From positions 1 through 64,000 of the forward strand of contig CAZNCJ010000002.1 of the NCBI GenBank assembly GCA_964571595.1: 64,000 nt of DNA. Reading direction: 5' to 3'. Every line of letters begins with the position of its first letter. The first letter of the stretch is position 1. Below the pieces are notes generated by a model. The model saw only the letters and a program-made list of their open reading frames with translations. It did not search any database and was not told the origin of the DNA. The translations under genes were made by a program, and so were the position numbers. The DNA is from CALCKU01 sp964571595. GTDB taxonomy: Bacteria; Pseudomonadota; Alphaproteobacteria; Caulobacterales; Maricaulaceae. Positions 49,362 through 59,090 of this stretch are shown here, in pieces.

Positions 49362-52070
49362 ATGCAAGATGAGGCCATGACAGATCCGGTTGTGCAAACG
49401 GCCAAGCGACTGACCCGCCGCGCCCATTTCCACCTTTACTGGGAGACTTATGCCCCTGTTTTGGCAGGCGCAGCTTTGGCTTTATCTATATTCCTGATGG
49501 CCAGTTTTGGCGGGGTCTGGGAAATTATTGGAGACCCGTGGCGGGGAATAGCTTTATTTATCGTGCTGTTTTTATGTGCGCGGGCAGCTTGGACGGCCTA
49601 TAAAATCCCACGCCCCAGCATATCGGCTGCGCGTAGGCGTGTTGAAAATGATTCAGGTCAGTTACATCGCCCTTTAGATACTATAGCCGATCATCCAGCC
49701 AATGGCGGGGAACGACTATGGGATAGTCATGTCTCGAATGCGAACGAAAGTGTATTGAGTTTACAATATTCAAAATTACGCTCTGTGATTGCCCCGAAAG
49801 ATAAGTATTTTATGCGCTTTATCGCGCCTATCTCGCTCATTTTGGCGATGATGGTCGGGGCGGGGTATAATTTCGAGAGATTGCGTCGCTCTTTTGTGCC
49901 GGTTTGGCAAAGCGGAATTTTAGGTCAGGATGTGCGGCTTGAAGCCTGGATTGATCCGCCGGATTATACGGGACGTCCGCCGATCTATTTTAAGGATGGC
50001 CGTCATGTCGAAATTCCGGCTGGCTCTGAACTGGTGGCGCGGATTTACGGGGCGAAGTCAGCCCCGCGGCCAAAATTAGTCACAAAGTCAGGCCAGACAA
50101 AATTTTTAAAACTTGGTCGTCTGGACCCAATAACTTTTGAAACGCGGACTGTTTTGAATAAAAGCGCAAAGGTGCATTGGCGCATCATCAATAAGACACG
50201 CTCATGGAAGCTGGATGTTGTAGAGGATCAACCGCCTGTCATAGACATAACCTCAACACCTGAGGCGGATAAGCGTGATAGGCTGAAATTTTCCTATAGT
50301 CTGGAAGATGATTACGGGGTTGAAGCTTTGGAGTTGCAAATGCGCAAGCTCTCGGTTTCAGAGATTGCGGATGGAGATGAGGGGCAAGACGACACTATAG
50401 TGCCCGTAATTTTACCCGGCGCATCCGTGAAAAGACTAGAAGATCGCGAAGCCCTTCTGGACCTTACCAAGCATGAATGGGCTGGACAAAAAGTCTCGGC
50501 GGTTTTAATTGCGCGCGACGGTGCGGGTCAGATCGCAAGCTCGGAACGGGTTTATTTTACCGTCCCAGATAAAATTTTCATTGAACCTTTGGCTAAGGCT
50601 GTCATTGAAAATCGACGTTTGTTTTTACAGGGCCAAGCAGAATATACCCCTTATAAACCACTTAGCCGTAAAGCGCTTCAAGACCAGCCTTTATATGATA
50701 CTTATGAGCCACATGCCCGACTTGAGCGCGCCCCCGAGCAGGTACAAAGAGCAGCACTGCTACTTGAGGCTCTCACAGATAAGCCTGTCACTATATATCA
50801 AGACCCTGTTCTGTATATGGGTTTGCGGCATGTCTTGGAAACGACACGATTTGCACACGGACAAGAAAGCCTAGAGAATATACCCGCCCAATTATGGACT
50901 ATGGCCTTACGCGCTGAATTTGGCTTATTAGGATCGGCTTTAGAGGCTATGCAGGCAGCAGAAAATAGCTTGCGCGAAGGTATCGCCAGACGTGCCCCCC
51001 AGCGCGAGATAGATACATTATTTGACCGTTATAATGAGGCGGTTGACCGCTATATGGAAGAGCTGCGCAAAAAGGCCGTAGAAGCTGGTAATATAGCCGA
51101 GGAAGGCGGCGGCGGGGACGGCCGGAATACCGACCAGATTGAAGAGCTCCTCGCGGCGATTGAAGAAGCCAACCGTATTGGCGATGTTGACGGCGCAAGG
51201 CGGGCCTTGGCGCAATTGGCGGCCCTTCTTGAAAACATGCAAATCCAGCTGTCTGCGGGGCAAGGTCAGGGTGAAGGCGAGAGCATGCCCGGGGAGATGT
51301 CCGAAGAATTACGGGAGGCTTTGGAAGAAATGGCCGATCTGTTAGGCGAGCAAAGAGAGCTTAAAGACGAAACAGAGCGCTCAGAAAAACAGGCTGAAAG
51401 TGAAGATCAACAATCTGGCCAAGATCAGTCATCAGGCCAAGATCAATCCTCCAGAAACGGTCAATCCGCCTCACCCGGCCAAGAGGCTCTCACGACAGAA
51501 GAATTAGCTGAACAGCAAAAACTACTTGAAGAGGGTCTGAGCGCCCTAAACAAGATTTTGGAAGAGGGCGGCGTTGGCGATGAAGGTGACCAACTGGCAC
51601 AAGAAGACGGTTCTGGCTTGGGGCAAGAAGACGAAGACGGCACAGGCGGCTCTCAAGAGGGTGATGAAGAGAGTGGTAATGGAGGCGGTAAATCCGCACA
51701 AGAGGCTTTGGCGGATGCGGCACGGGCGATGCTTGGTTCTCGCGAGGCTTTGAGTGCTGAAGATCTGGCGGAGGCTGGGCGTGCTCAAGAGGACGCCATT
51801 CAGGCGTTACGCGAAGCCGGAAAGTCACTCTCGCGCGCCGTTAAAAGTCAGCAACGTGCTGAAAATGACGGTGAAGATGAAGGCAAAGATTCTAATCCTT
51901 TGGGCCAAGCTAATGGTATTGAGGACGAAAATGCAGAGGCTGATGTGGACGGTTTGGATAATGCGACCCGCTCGCGTGAATTACTTGAAGAGCTAAGACG
52001 TCGGGCTTCTGAGCAAGAGCGTGAGCAAAGCGAACGTGAATATTTAGAGCGTTTGTTAAAGCGTTTCTAA
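49362..52070 (+). CDS. TIGR02302 family protein (DUF4175)
   Basis: The 902-residue membrane protein follows lysA, as in many alphaproteobacteria. It has two N-terminal helices (about 30-75), a third near 150-170, a beta-rich periplasmic part (about 185-400, RLEAWIDPPDYTGRPPIYF), a helical part and a long low-complexity region (about 620-850) rich in Glu, Gln, Gly and Ser. It ends in a charged helix with ELRRRASEQEREQSEREYLE. The function is not known; an envelope role is assumed. A second start at 49377 is equally possible. Confidence 0.92.
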   Translation: MQDEAMTDPVVQTAKRLTRRAHFHLYWETYAPVLAGAALALSIFLMASFGGVWEIIGDPWRGIALFIVLFLCARAAWTAYKIPRPSISAARRRVENDSGQLHRPLDTIADHPANGGERLWDSHVSNANESVLSLQYSKLRSVIAPKDKYFMRFIAPISLILAMMVGAGYNFERLRRSFVPVWQSGILGQDVRLEAWIDPPDYTGRPPIYFKDGRHVEIPAGSELVARIYGAKSAPRPKLVTKSGQTKFLKLGRLDPITFETRTVLNKSAKVHWRIINKTRSWKLDVVEDQPPVIDITSTPEADKRDRLKFSYSLEDDYGVEALELQMRKLSVSEIADGDEGQDDTIVPVILPGASVKRLEDREALLDLTKHEWAGQKVSAVLIARDGAGQIASSERVYFTVPDKIFIEPLAKAVIENRRLFLQGQAEYTPYKPLSRKALQDQPLYDTYEPHARLERAPEQVQRAALLLEALTDKPVTIYQDPVLYMGLRHVLETTRFAHGQESLENIPAQLWTMALRAEFGLLGSALEAMQAAENSLREGIARRAPQREIDTLFDRYNEAVDRYMEELRKKAVEAGNIAEEGGGGDGRNTDQIEELLAAIEEANRIGDVDGARRALAQLAALLENMQIQLSAGQGQGEGESMPGEMSEELREALEEMADLLGEQRELKDETERSEKQAESEDQQSGQDQSSGQDQSSRNGQSASPGQEALTTEELAEQQKLLEEGLSALNKILEEGGVGDEGDQLAQEDGSGLGQEDEDGTGGSQEGDEESGNGGGKSAQEALADAARAMLGSREALSAEDLAEAGRAQEDAIQALREAGKSLSRAVKSQQRAENDGEDEGKDSNPLGQANGIEDENAEADVDGLDNATRSRELLEELRRRASEQEREQSEREYLERLLKRF

Positions 52071-52071
52071 T

Positions 52072-53010
52072 TTATTCGTTTACAGCCTTTTTATCACCAT
52101 CAGAGGTAAATCCGATTTGTGTCGGAACATTTGTAATCTGGTCCGCAATCGTATCATTTGTAAATCTATAAGTCAGATTAACCGCATCTAGCGGTGGATT
52201 GGGAAAATGGGTGACATATTCCGCGCGCTTGTTCTTTTCAAGCTGGCTTTTCTCAAATTCAAAACGCCATTCTACGAGTTTTTCTTCGTTTTTATTATGA
52301 AGCGAGAAGATAATGGGGTGAAGGTTTATCCGGCGTCCAGATATGTTTTTGACTGATCCATTAATCACCAAGACGGGTTCGCCGTCCATATAAATACTGC
52401 GCGTTATCGGTGGATCAAAACTTAACCCATCGCGCGAAACGTCAATCCCGACCACCTTGTATAAGGTCGCCATTTTAGGGTGCTCCGTGACAATGTCTTG
52501 GCGAAATATATAAGCAAGGCCGGCACATCCAATTAATGTGCCGATAGTGGCACTCCAGATAAGCCCGACAATACTTAGCCGGCGTGTACGGCGTTGTTTA
52601 TCTGCGCGGTCACGAATACTGACATGGGCACCTGTTGTAAAAGCAGGCTGAGCTGTCTCTTTAAGGGATGTTTGGACAGATAAGTCCTCAATTTCAGGAT
52701 GGGATGTCTGCACATTTTCCTGATTTTGACTTAGCAAGTCTTCAAAACCCGTCTTGTTCTCTGCCTTGCTTTTGGGCGGGGCAGAGGTTTCCCAAGGGGG
52801 AATATCATTTGTGATGTCCGGTGAGGTTGGCGGGGCGGTAAGAGGCTTTAAGTCCTCGCTTTCATTATCTTTGAGGACATATTCGTCTAGATCGAGGCTC
52901 ACAAACCAGCTATTTTGACATTTTGAACATCTTACCGTACGCCCATTAGGGCCGATAGCTTCGTCCTTGGCGAAATAACGCGTGGAACATTCGGGACATG
53001 TGAGTATCAT
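52072..53010 (-). CDS. MJ0042-type zinc-ribbon membrane protein
   Basis: The 312-residue product opens with a zinc ribbon (CPECSTRYFAKD, CSKCQNSW: C5, C8, C28, C31). A Pro/Ser-rich linker, one membrane helix (about 148-170) and a C-terminal beta domain (about 200-300, with DGEPVLVINGSVKNISGRRI) follow, as in DUF3426 proteins. The gene is convergent with TIGR02302 (1 bp apart) and divergent from ftsE. In this class it commonly flanks ftsE; a link to division is inference. Confidence 0.88.
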   Translation of the reverse strand: MILTCPECSTRYFAKDEAIGPNGRTVRCSKCQNSWFVSLDLDEYVLKDNESEDLKPLTAPPTSPDITNDIPPWETSAPPKSKAENKTGFEDLLSQNQENVQTSHPEIEDLSVQTSLKETAQPAFTTGAHVSIRDRADKQRRTRRLSIVGLIWSATIGTLIGCAGLAYIFRQDIVTEHPKMATLYKVVGIDVSRDGLSFDPPITRSIYMDGEPVLVINGSVKNISGRRINLHPIIFSLHNKNEEKLVEWRFEFEKSQLEKNKRAEYVTHFPNPPLDAVNLTYRFTNDTIADQITNVPTQIGFTSDGDKKAVNE

Positions 53011-53056
53011 GGTAAACCTGATTCGAAACTATGTTGAAAGATGCCGATTAAGCTAA

Positions 53057-53845
53057 ATGAAGTCTAGTCCTGACATGCCTAATAATGCGATTAAGACAGA
53101 TAGATCGCCTCCACCTTCGGCATTATCAATGCAGAGCGCGAAAAGGCGTGAGGAAATTATCCGTTTTGAACGACTGGCCGTGCGTTATGGTCGCGGGCCA
53201 GAAGTGCTCAGCGATGTCAATTTCACCCTCCGCTCTGGCTCTTTTTCTTTCCTGACCGGGCCATCTGGTGCGGGCAAAACCACCTTGCTGGAATTGATCA
53301 ATCTCAATTTACGTCCCTCTCGCGGTTTCATTCATCTTTTCGGCGAGGATTGCGCATTATTTAGTAAGGCTGAGCGGGCAAAATATAAGCGCCGGATTGG
53401 CTTGATCTCACAAGATGTCAATCTGATTGACCATTTAAGTGTATTTGAGAATGTGGCTTTGCCCTTGCGGGTAAACGGACAGCCCCAAAGCGCTTATAGG
53501 CAGGATGTTATAGAGCTTTTGCAATGGGTCGGTCTAGGAGGGCGGTTACAGGCTTTGCCTGCGACATTGTCTGGCGGAGAAAAACAACGCGCGGCGATTG
53601 CGCGGGCTGTGATTGCAAAACCAGATATTTTGATCGCCGATGAACCGACTGGCAATGTGGACTCAGACATTGCGCACCGCCTTATGCATCTATTTGGAGA
53701 GATGAACCGGATGGGCGCGACAATTTTTATTGCCACACATGACGCCCGGCTTGCCCGCCGACATACGGGTGATATTTATAATATTCAAAATGGACAGATC
53801 AATCTTCAAGATGATCACCCTGCGGTGGATGAGGGGATGTCTTAA
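53057..53845 (+). CDS. ftsE: Cell division ATP-binding protein FtsE
   Basis: The 262-residue ABC ATPase has Walker A GPSGAGKT (68-75), signature LSGGEKQRAAIARA and Walker B ILIADEPTGNVD. With FtsX it drives peptidoglycan hydrolase activation at the septum. The first 33 residues are a polar leader beyond typical FtsE (about 220), so an internal start is possible (M7 or M25). ftsX starts directly after the stop (TAAATG). Confidence 0.93.
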   Translation: MKSSPDMPNNAIKTDRSPPPSALSMQSAKRREEIIRFERLAVRYGRGPEVLSDVNFTLRSGSFSFLTGPSGAGKTTLLELINLNLRPSRGFIHLFGEDCALFSKAERAKYKRRIGLISQDVNLIDHLSVFENVALPLRVNGQPQSAYRQDVIELLQWVGLGGRLQALPATLSGGEKQRAAIARAVIAKPDILIADEPTGNVDSDIAHRLMHLFGEMNRMGATIFIATHDARLARRHTGDIYNIQNGQINLQDDHPAVDEGMS

Positions 53846-54745
53846 ATGAGTGATGCGCCTCATTCCAGTTTTTCGCCCATTGCCTTATTGCCGCGCGAGC
53901 GTCAGCAAGACGGCCCCTTGCTTTTTGTCATGTCGATAATGGCTTTGCTGGCGGGGCTCATTATCTTATTTGCCACGATGAGCACACGTGCGATTGATCA
54001 GTGGCAAAGCGGGTTAACACAGGGGGCTACCCTGACATTAAAACTCTCAGACATTGAGCAAAGAGAGACACAGACAGCGCAACTCCAAGCCATATTAGAG
54101 ACCCGCGGGGATATAAAATCCGTCTCTGTTCTGTCAGAAGCGCGCGCGAAAGCCTTGCTCAAACCTTGGTTGGGTGATGTGGAATTGCCCGATGATTTAC
54201 CCGTTCCCGCCCTTTTTAGTCTTGAGCTTGCGCCCGATAAGCGATTGGATGTTGAAACCTTAAGATCTGAAATTAGCGAGCAAGGGCTGGATGTCGTGAT
54301 TGATGATCATAGCTTGTGGCGCATTGATATTGAGCGAAATCGTAAAACCTTATTGGGTGCGCTTAGAACTATTCTGGTCTTGATTTTACTTTCCAGTATG
54401 GCGGTGAGTATATTTGCGACACAGGCCCGGCTACACACTCAACATAAAACCATTTCCGTGCTCCATCAGGTGGGAGCAAAAAACAGTTTTATCGCCCGGC
54501 TTTTTGTCGGTCAGTTTTTTCTACGCGGCTTGATAGCCGGGGCTATTGGGTGTAGTCTAGCTCTTTTATTTGCCTTGATTTTTCAATGGGTACAGGGGGA
54601 TAACACCGTCTTTGGGCAATATTATATAATTGGATCTGATATTATCAAACTGGTTTATCTCGCCTTAATATTTGGTTTGATTTGCGCGCTGACCGCAGGT
54701 CTTACAGGCTTGAGTGTTCTCAATAGACAGAACCTTATATATTAG
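53846..54745 (+). CDS. ftsX: Cell division protein FtsX
   Basis: The 299-residue permease-like protein has one N-terminal helix (about 27-48), a periplasmic domain (about 50-165) with GDIKSVSVLSEARAKALLKPW, and three C-terminal helices with AKNSFIARLFVGQFFLRGLIAG (given in part). This is the FtsX topology. The ATG immediately follows the ftsE stop. It works with FtsE at the division site. Confidence 0.92.
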   Translation: MSDAPHSSFSPIALLPRERQQDGPLLFVMSIMALLAGLIILFATMSTRAIDQWQSGLTQGATLTLKLSDIEQRETQTAQLQAILETRGDIKSVSVLSEARAKALLKPWLGDVELPDDLPVPALFSLELAPDKRLDVETLRSEISEQGLDVVIDDHSLWRIDIERNRKTLLGALRTILVLILLSSMAVSIFATQARLHTQHKTISVLHQVGAKNSFIARLFVGQFFLRGLIAGAIGCSLALLFALIFQWVQGDNTVFGQYYIIGSDIIKLVYLALIFGLICALTAGLTGLSVLNRQNLIY

Positions 54746-54749
54746 ACAG

Positions 54750-55535
54750 ATGGCAACTCGCACCCCAAATATAAACAGCCCGCAGGCGGCAAAAGAACCA
54801 CGTTCCAAAAAACAGTCTTGGTTAAAGCTCTTTGCCTTCATTTTTGGCCTATTGACCGGGATTATATTTACGGGTTTTTTTTTCTTCGTCAGGACTGTGA
54901 CCTCGCAAAACCTGCCAAACCCTGTCCAGCGAGCTGACGGGATTGTCGTTTTGACGGGCACGGGCGGTGGTAGATTGGAAGCGGGTGCAAAGCTGCTCAT
55001 GCAAGAGAAGGGCGAAAGGCTCCTGATTTCGGGTGTGAATCGCGATATCTCCAGAGAGGAGATATTGGATGTTTTGAACCTGCCAGATAAGCTGTCAAAT
55101 TGCTGCGTGGATATGGACTTTGCCCAAGATACGATTGAAAATGCACAAAAGACGTCCGTTTGGGCGCAAGCTTTGGGGTTTGAGCATATTCTGCTTGTGA
55201 CGTCCGCCTATCATATGCCGCGCGCGCAGGGCGCGATTACAGCAGCCAGCGGGCGTATGAAAATAACACCTTATCCCGTCAGAGATGATAAATTTCGTCA
55301 ATGGTGGAAACATGGTTCCCAGATCAAGCGGCTGATAAGAGAATATGGAAAATTACTTGTCAGTTTTGTCCATACATCAAGCGATAAAACTATCCGTAAT
55401 CCCATTAGTTTAAACCTGCCCAAGTCGGGGGGAAAACCTGCGGATGCCCGCCTTGATAGCACGGCAGATAGTTCCTCTGATATTGTTCCACCCGCAGATA
55501 AGTCCCCGTCAGATGAACTTGGCGGTGTAGAATAA
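54750..55535 (+). CDS. YdcF-like DUF218 family protein
   Basis: The product has 261 residues from the ATG at 54750, chosen because an earlier ATG (54714) lies deep in ftsX. One membrane helix (about 27-50) precedes a DUF218 domain (about 60-200) with VQRADGIVVLTGTGGGRLEAGAKLL, VSAYHMPRA-type LLVTSAYHMPRAQGA and an acidic turn. A polar tail ends the protein. Such proteins act near the inner membrane, in E. coli affecting the envelope; the reaction is unknown. It follows ftsX by 4 bp. A plsC gene that is often next is absent. Confidence 0.88.
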   Translation: MATRTPNINSPQAAKEPRSKKQSWLKLFAFIFGLLTGIIFTGFFFFVRTVTSQNLPNPVQRADGIVVLTGTGGGRLEAGAKLLMQEKGERLLISGVNRDISREEILDVLNLPDKLSNCCVDMDFAQDTIENAQKTSVWAQALGFEHILLVTSAYHMPRAQGAITAASGRMKITPYPVRDDKFRQWWKHGSQIKRLIREYGKLLVSFVHTSSDKTIRNPISLNLPKSGGKPADARLDSTADSSSDIVPPADKSPSDELGGVE

Positions 55536-55551
55536 GGTACGGGGCAGGGTT

Positions 55552-56580
55552 ATGACGGTGCACAAGGCTAAAGGTAAAAAGGGAATATTCAGCAAAGCTA
55601 TTATTTCTTTGGCGCTTCTGATTGCGGCCTATGTGCTATATTGGGCGGCAGGCCGTTCAGTCATTGTCAAAAATTTCAATGAGACCATAATGTCTGCACG
55701 CCAAAGCGGTCATAGCGTCCAGCCGAAATCTTTTACTCTTTCAGGTTTTCCTTTTTCTTTTAAGGGTCATATGCGTTCTTTGCTTTTGGGTGCGCCGCAA
55801 GCCAGTTCGCCTTGGTCTATACGCAGTGAGAATCTACATTTAGAAGCCGCCTCTTATAACCCGCTTAAATGGGATATATATCACGCAGGCGATGCGCGCC
55901 TAGATATGCGCGGCCCAGTCGGGCAGAGATGGTTATTTGATATAAGGCCCCTCTTATTAGATGGTGATGTGAGCCTGTCTTATAAAGGCGATATAAAATC
56001 TATCCTCTTTAATGCGGATAAGCTCCGCCCACATGCCGTGATTGGCACAGAACCACCCTTTCGAGCCTTAGATGGTTTCCGCGCGCAAATCACGCCGAAC
56101 CGCGAAAATGTAGATATTGCATTGGATTTAGAAAATATATTTTTAAGTGCCAAGGTCTGGGCGCCCTTACAAAAGGTTTTTGGGCCACGACTAGAAACGG
56201 TTTCGCTTAAGGCGCAAGCTGTGGGGTTATCCGCGCTCTCGCAAGAGGCGGTTGCGAGTTGGAGCAAAGAACCGCGTTTGACGTCCTCAGACTGGCTTGT
56301 AAAATGGAATGGTATTGATCTGCGAGGAGATTTTGATCTTACCAAATCCTCGCAAGGCGTTTCAGGAAATATCCGTATAATTCTTGATGATGAACGCGCC
56401 TTCTTTGAGGCCATGACCGCCTCAGGCCTTATAACGTCCACTCAAGCCAGCCTGATGAAATTTGCTCTAGCTTCGCGACCTAAAACAGACTCACAAACAA
56501 ATGGAGCGCAAAAAGAGATTAATTTAATATTGGCAAACTCTCAGTTGACGCTATTTGGCCAGCCCATATATAAATTTTAA
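55552..56580 (+). CDS. DUF2125 domain protein
   Basis: The 342-residue product has an N-terminal membrane helix (about 13-32) and a periplasmic beta-rich domain of the DUF2125 type, with SGFPFSFKGHMRSLLLG, WSIRSENLHLEAASYNP and DIYHAGDARLDM. Function unknown; the family is widespread in alphaproteobacteria. It overlaps the convergent tyrA-type gene by 4 bp and follows the YdcF-like gene by 16 bp. Confidence 0.87.
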   Translation: MTVHKAKGKKGIFSKAIISLALLIAAYVLYWAAGRSVIVKNFNETIMSARQSGHSVQPKSFTLSGFPFSFKGHMRSLLLGAPQASSPWSIRSENLHLEAASYNPLKWDIYHAGDARLDMRGPVGQRWLFDIRPLLLDGDVSLSYKGDIKSILFNADKLRPHAVIGTEPPFRALDGFRAQITPNRENVDIALDLENIFLSAKVWAPLQKVFGPRLETVSLKAQAVGLSALSQEAVASWSKEPRLTSSDWLVKWNGIDLRGDFDLTKSSQGVSGNIRIILDDERAFFEAMTASGLITSTQASLMKFALASRPKTDSQTNGAQKEINLILANSQLTLFGQPIYKF

Positions 56581-57488
56581 TCATCGCGACCAAAATTAGC
56601 CAATTTACTATCTTGGCCGGCATCGACAATTTTACGTCGAATATCGCGGGTCTTGGAAAAATGATCCACTAATGTCTCGCCGTCATTCCAACGTATAGCC
56701 CGCTTAAGCGCGGAGAGATCTTCAATGAAACGATCGACCACTTCTAAGACGCTCTCGCTATTATTGAGAAACACATCCCGCCACATAACAGGGTCTGAGG
56801 CGGCAATACGTGTGAAATCCCGAAACCCGCCTGCGGAAAATTTTACGACTTCATTGCGGGTTATTGTTTCCATATCTATGGCTGTGCCGACAAGTGTGTA
56901 AGCAATAAGGTGGGGGACATGTGAGGTTGTTGCTAAAACAAGATCATGGCGCTCCGGGCTCATTACGGCCACGCTGCTGCCTATGCCTTCCCAAAAGGTC
57001 TGAACCTTTTTTACGGCTGGATCGCTTTCGTCTGCGGGGGTTAAAATACACCAGCGCTGATTAAACAATTCGGCAAATCCGGCCTCGGGGCCGTTATGTT
57101 CTGTTCCTGCAATAGGATGGCCGGGGACAAAGCTGATATCATCTTTAAGATGCGGGGTGACCGCCTCGATAATATTACCCTTAAGCGAGCCGACATCTGT
57201 AAGAATAGCCCCGGATTTCATGGCCGGAATAATGTCTTTTACGACCTCGCCCATTTTTCCGGGGGGTACGCAGAGTATAACCAAATCAGCCTGTGAAGCA
57301 TAAAATTCTGCCGTGTTCTCGCTCACACCGTCTGCGATTTTAAGACGGGTAATGGCCTTGCATACTGATGCTGAACTATCGGCCATATAGACGGTTTTGG
57401 CCTGGTCATATGTTTTGGATGCCCGCGCTAAGGATGAGCCAATAAGCCCGCCGCCTATAATGAGTATAGTGTCAAATGTGGTCGTCAT
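56577..57488 (-). CDS. tyrC: Prephenate/arogenate dehydrogenase family protein
   Basis: The 303-residue NAD-dependent dehydrogenase turns prephenate or arogenate into a tyrosine precursor. It has GGGLIGSSLARA (12-23), VILCVPPGKM, TDVGSLKG and HPIAGTEHNGPEAG with the conserved His. No chorismate mutase domain is fused; that activity is encoded by the gene just upstream (57491-58285), 2 bp away. Substrate (prephenate or arogenate) is not fixed, so the tyrC symbol is provisional. Confidence 0.9.
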   Translation of the reverse strand: MTTTFDTILIIGGGLIGSSLARASKTYDQAKTVYMADSSASVCKAITRLKIADGVSENTAEFYASQADLVILCVPPGKMGEVVKDIIPAMKSGAILTDVGSLKGNIIEAVTPHLKDDISFVPGHPIAGTEHNGPEAGFAELFNQRWCILTPADESDPAVKKVQTFWEGIGSSVAVMSPERHDLVLATTSHVPHLIAYTLVGTAIDMETITRNEVVKFSAGGFRDFTRIAASDPVMWRDVFLNNSESVLEVVDRFIEDLSALKRAIRWNDGETLVDHFSKTRDIRRKIVDAGQDSKLANFGRDD

Positions 57489-57490
57489 AT

Positions 57491-58285
57491 TTATTCGGAT
57501 TTCTCAGAGCCAAGCGGCCATGGCAAGCAGCCAATGATTTTGGCATAAGGGTCTTGTGATTTTATATTTTCAAAGAGCGCACTCTTTGGGGTTATAAATA
57601 AGGGCAAGCTATAGAGTTTGTGCTCACCGGCTTCGCCGCGAAAGACGGGCGCACCGTCATAGGCGTTTAGGGCGTCGGAGTTTTTCAGGGCGATTAAACT
57701 ATCATCAGCCCCGGAAGGCTGTAAGGCGGCTGTCGCCACCGCCACGGCGCGTGGCCATCCGGCTTTTCCAGTACGCGGCAAGCCTGAAAGAATATGCATA
57801 TCGGGCATAGCGCCGCCTTCACACAGGGCGGTCCACCAACTATTCATCCCGCCCGGCGCAGGTAAGATCGCCACGCCTTCGCCTTCACTATAGGCGGCCG
57901 CCAGAGCCGAGCTGGCGGTGGGATAGGACAAGGCCGGTAGAGCTGAGCCAAAACGATCGCGCACTAATGTCCAAACATCCAGCGCATCACCTTCTAAAGC
58001 AATATGGAGGCGCATGGGCCCTTGTATGGCCAGGCTGGCGCTCATCAGCTCGGCCCAGATACGCGAGACAAGATTAGCCGGTGTTTCAGAGGTGGCTTTG
58101 GAGAGGTCGCGCACATGGCTTTCCTCGCGGGAGGGCCGCCAGACCCGCACACCGCTTTTGGCCCGCCTGACGGCGCTGGCCAGTTCTAGGCGTTCCGCGA
58201 TAAGGCCGAGTAAGGCATTATCAACCCGGTCTATTTCTGCGCGGACATGATTAATATCCGTATGTTTGGTCTTCTTAGTGGTCAT
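57491..58285 (-). CDS. Chorismate mutase domain protein with unassigned C-terminal domain
   Basis: The 264-residue product has an N-terminal AroQ chorismate mutase (about 10-90, IDRVDNALLGLIAERLELASAV, given in part, with the conserved Arg and Glu). A C-terminal part of about 170 residues follows, with MRLHIALEGDALDVWTLV, SEGEGVAILPAPGGMNSWW and a GCLPWPLG end. The second part could be a much altered ligand-binding or prephenate dehydratase-like domain, but no dehydratase motif (TRF) is seen. It makes prephenate for the adjacent dehydrogenase. Confidence 0.85.
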   Translation of the reverse strand: MTTKKTKHTDINHVRAEIDRVDNALLGLIAERLELASAVRRAKSGVRVWRPSREESHVRDLSKATSETPANLVSRIWAELMSASLAIQGPMRLHIALEGDALDVWTLVRDRFGSALPALSYPTASSALAAAYSEGEGVAILPAPGGMNSWWTALCEGGAMPDMHILSGLPRTGKAGWPRAVAVATAALQPSGADDSLIALKNSDALNAYDGAPVFRGEAGEHKLYSLPLFITPKSALFENIKSQDPYAKIIGCLPWPLGSEKSE

Positions 58286-58299
58286 AATCTGACGGACTT

Positions 58300-59049
58300 T
58301 TAATTTCTCTTTCGATAAGGCGTGCCTGTATTGCCTATGGGTTGAATTCCAAATCTGGGACGTAAAACCCGTTTAGGCAGCACGGCTGAGGGTTCGGCAT
58401 ATAGACGCTTTACGGCTTCTACAAGTATTAGTCCCGAAAAATTTGGCCAAACGGTTTCGCCGAATTGTTCAAATAGCTGGGCACGTTTGGGGCGAGCAAA
58501 GAAAATATGCGGCGGTGCATATAAAGCCCCTGACCAGACTGTGGGTAAAAAACCTGCGCTTTCAAGGGCTGTGCGCAATTGAGAGCGACTAAAAGGACGC
58601 CCTGCGCCAAACGGGCTTTTTTCTGATCTTGCCCATAATCCACTGCGGTTAGCGGCAATGATAACAATGCGACCTTCAGGCTTGGCGATCCGCCATAATT
58701 CCGGGAGAAGCCCGTTAAGGTCTGGGGCTTCTTCTACACCGTGGGCCACGCAGATATTATCCATACTAGCATCGGCAAAGGGGAGCCGGGTTTCAGGGGT
58801 CAAACAGGAAATCACCCCGCGTTTGGAAAGCCTTACAATCGCGCCTTGTCCTGCGGGCATGGCGTAAACAATTCGTTTGGCTTCTGATGTGTACGATTCC
58901 AGATAAGGTCCGCAATAGCCAAACCCCAATAAGCTTTTACCTTGCAGCTGTGGCCAGAGCTTGGCGAGACGCCGCAACACCATTGACTGGGCGCTCAGAC
59001 CTAATTGGCTGGCGTAAAAATTTTCAAGTTGGACTACACTTTGGCGCAT
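58300..59049 (-). CDS. Class I SAM-dependent methyltransferase
   Basis: The 249-residue product has a Rossmann methyltransferase core: SLLGFGYCGPYLESY (SAM loop, about 35-50), LPFADASMDNICVAHGVEEA, LLPELWRIAKPEGRIVIIAANRSG (given in part). It is divergent from gloB, and the pair methyltransferase-gloB is conserved in this class. The substrate is not known. A C-terminal part with GIQPIGNTGTPYRKRN is basic. Confidence 0.88.
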   Translation of the reverse strand: MRQSVVQLENFYASQLGLSAQSMVLRRLAKLWPQLQGKSLLGFGYCGPYLESYTSEAKRIVYAMPAGQGAIVRLSKRGVISCLTPETRLPFADASMDNICVAHGVEEAPDLNGLLPELWRIAKPEGRIVIIAANRSGLWARSEKSPFGAGRPFSRSQLRTALESAGFLPTVWSGALYAPPHIFFARPKRAQLFEQFGETVWPNFSGLILVEAVKRLYAEPSAVLPKRVLRPRFGIQPIGNTGTPYRKRN

Positions 59050-59090
59050 ATGGCGCTATTGTAACCAAGATTACTTTATAGGAAAGCCTA

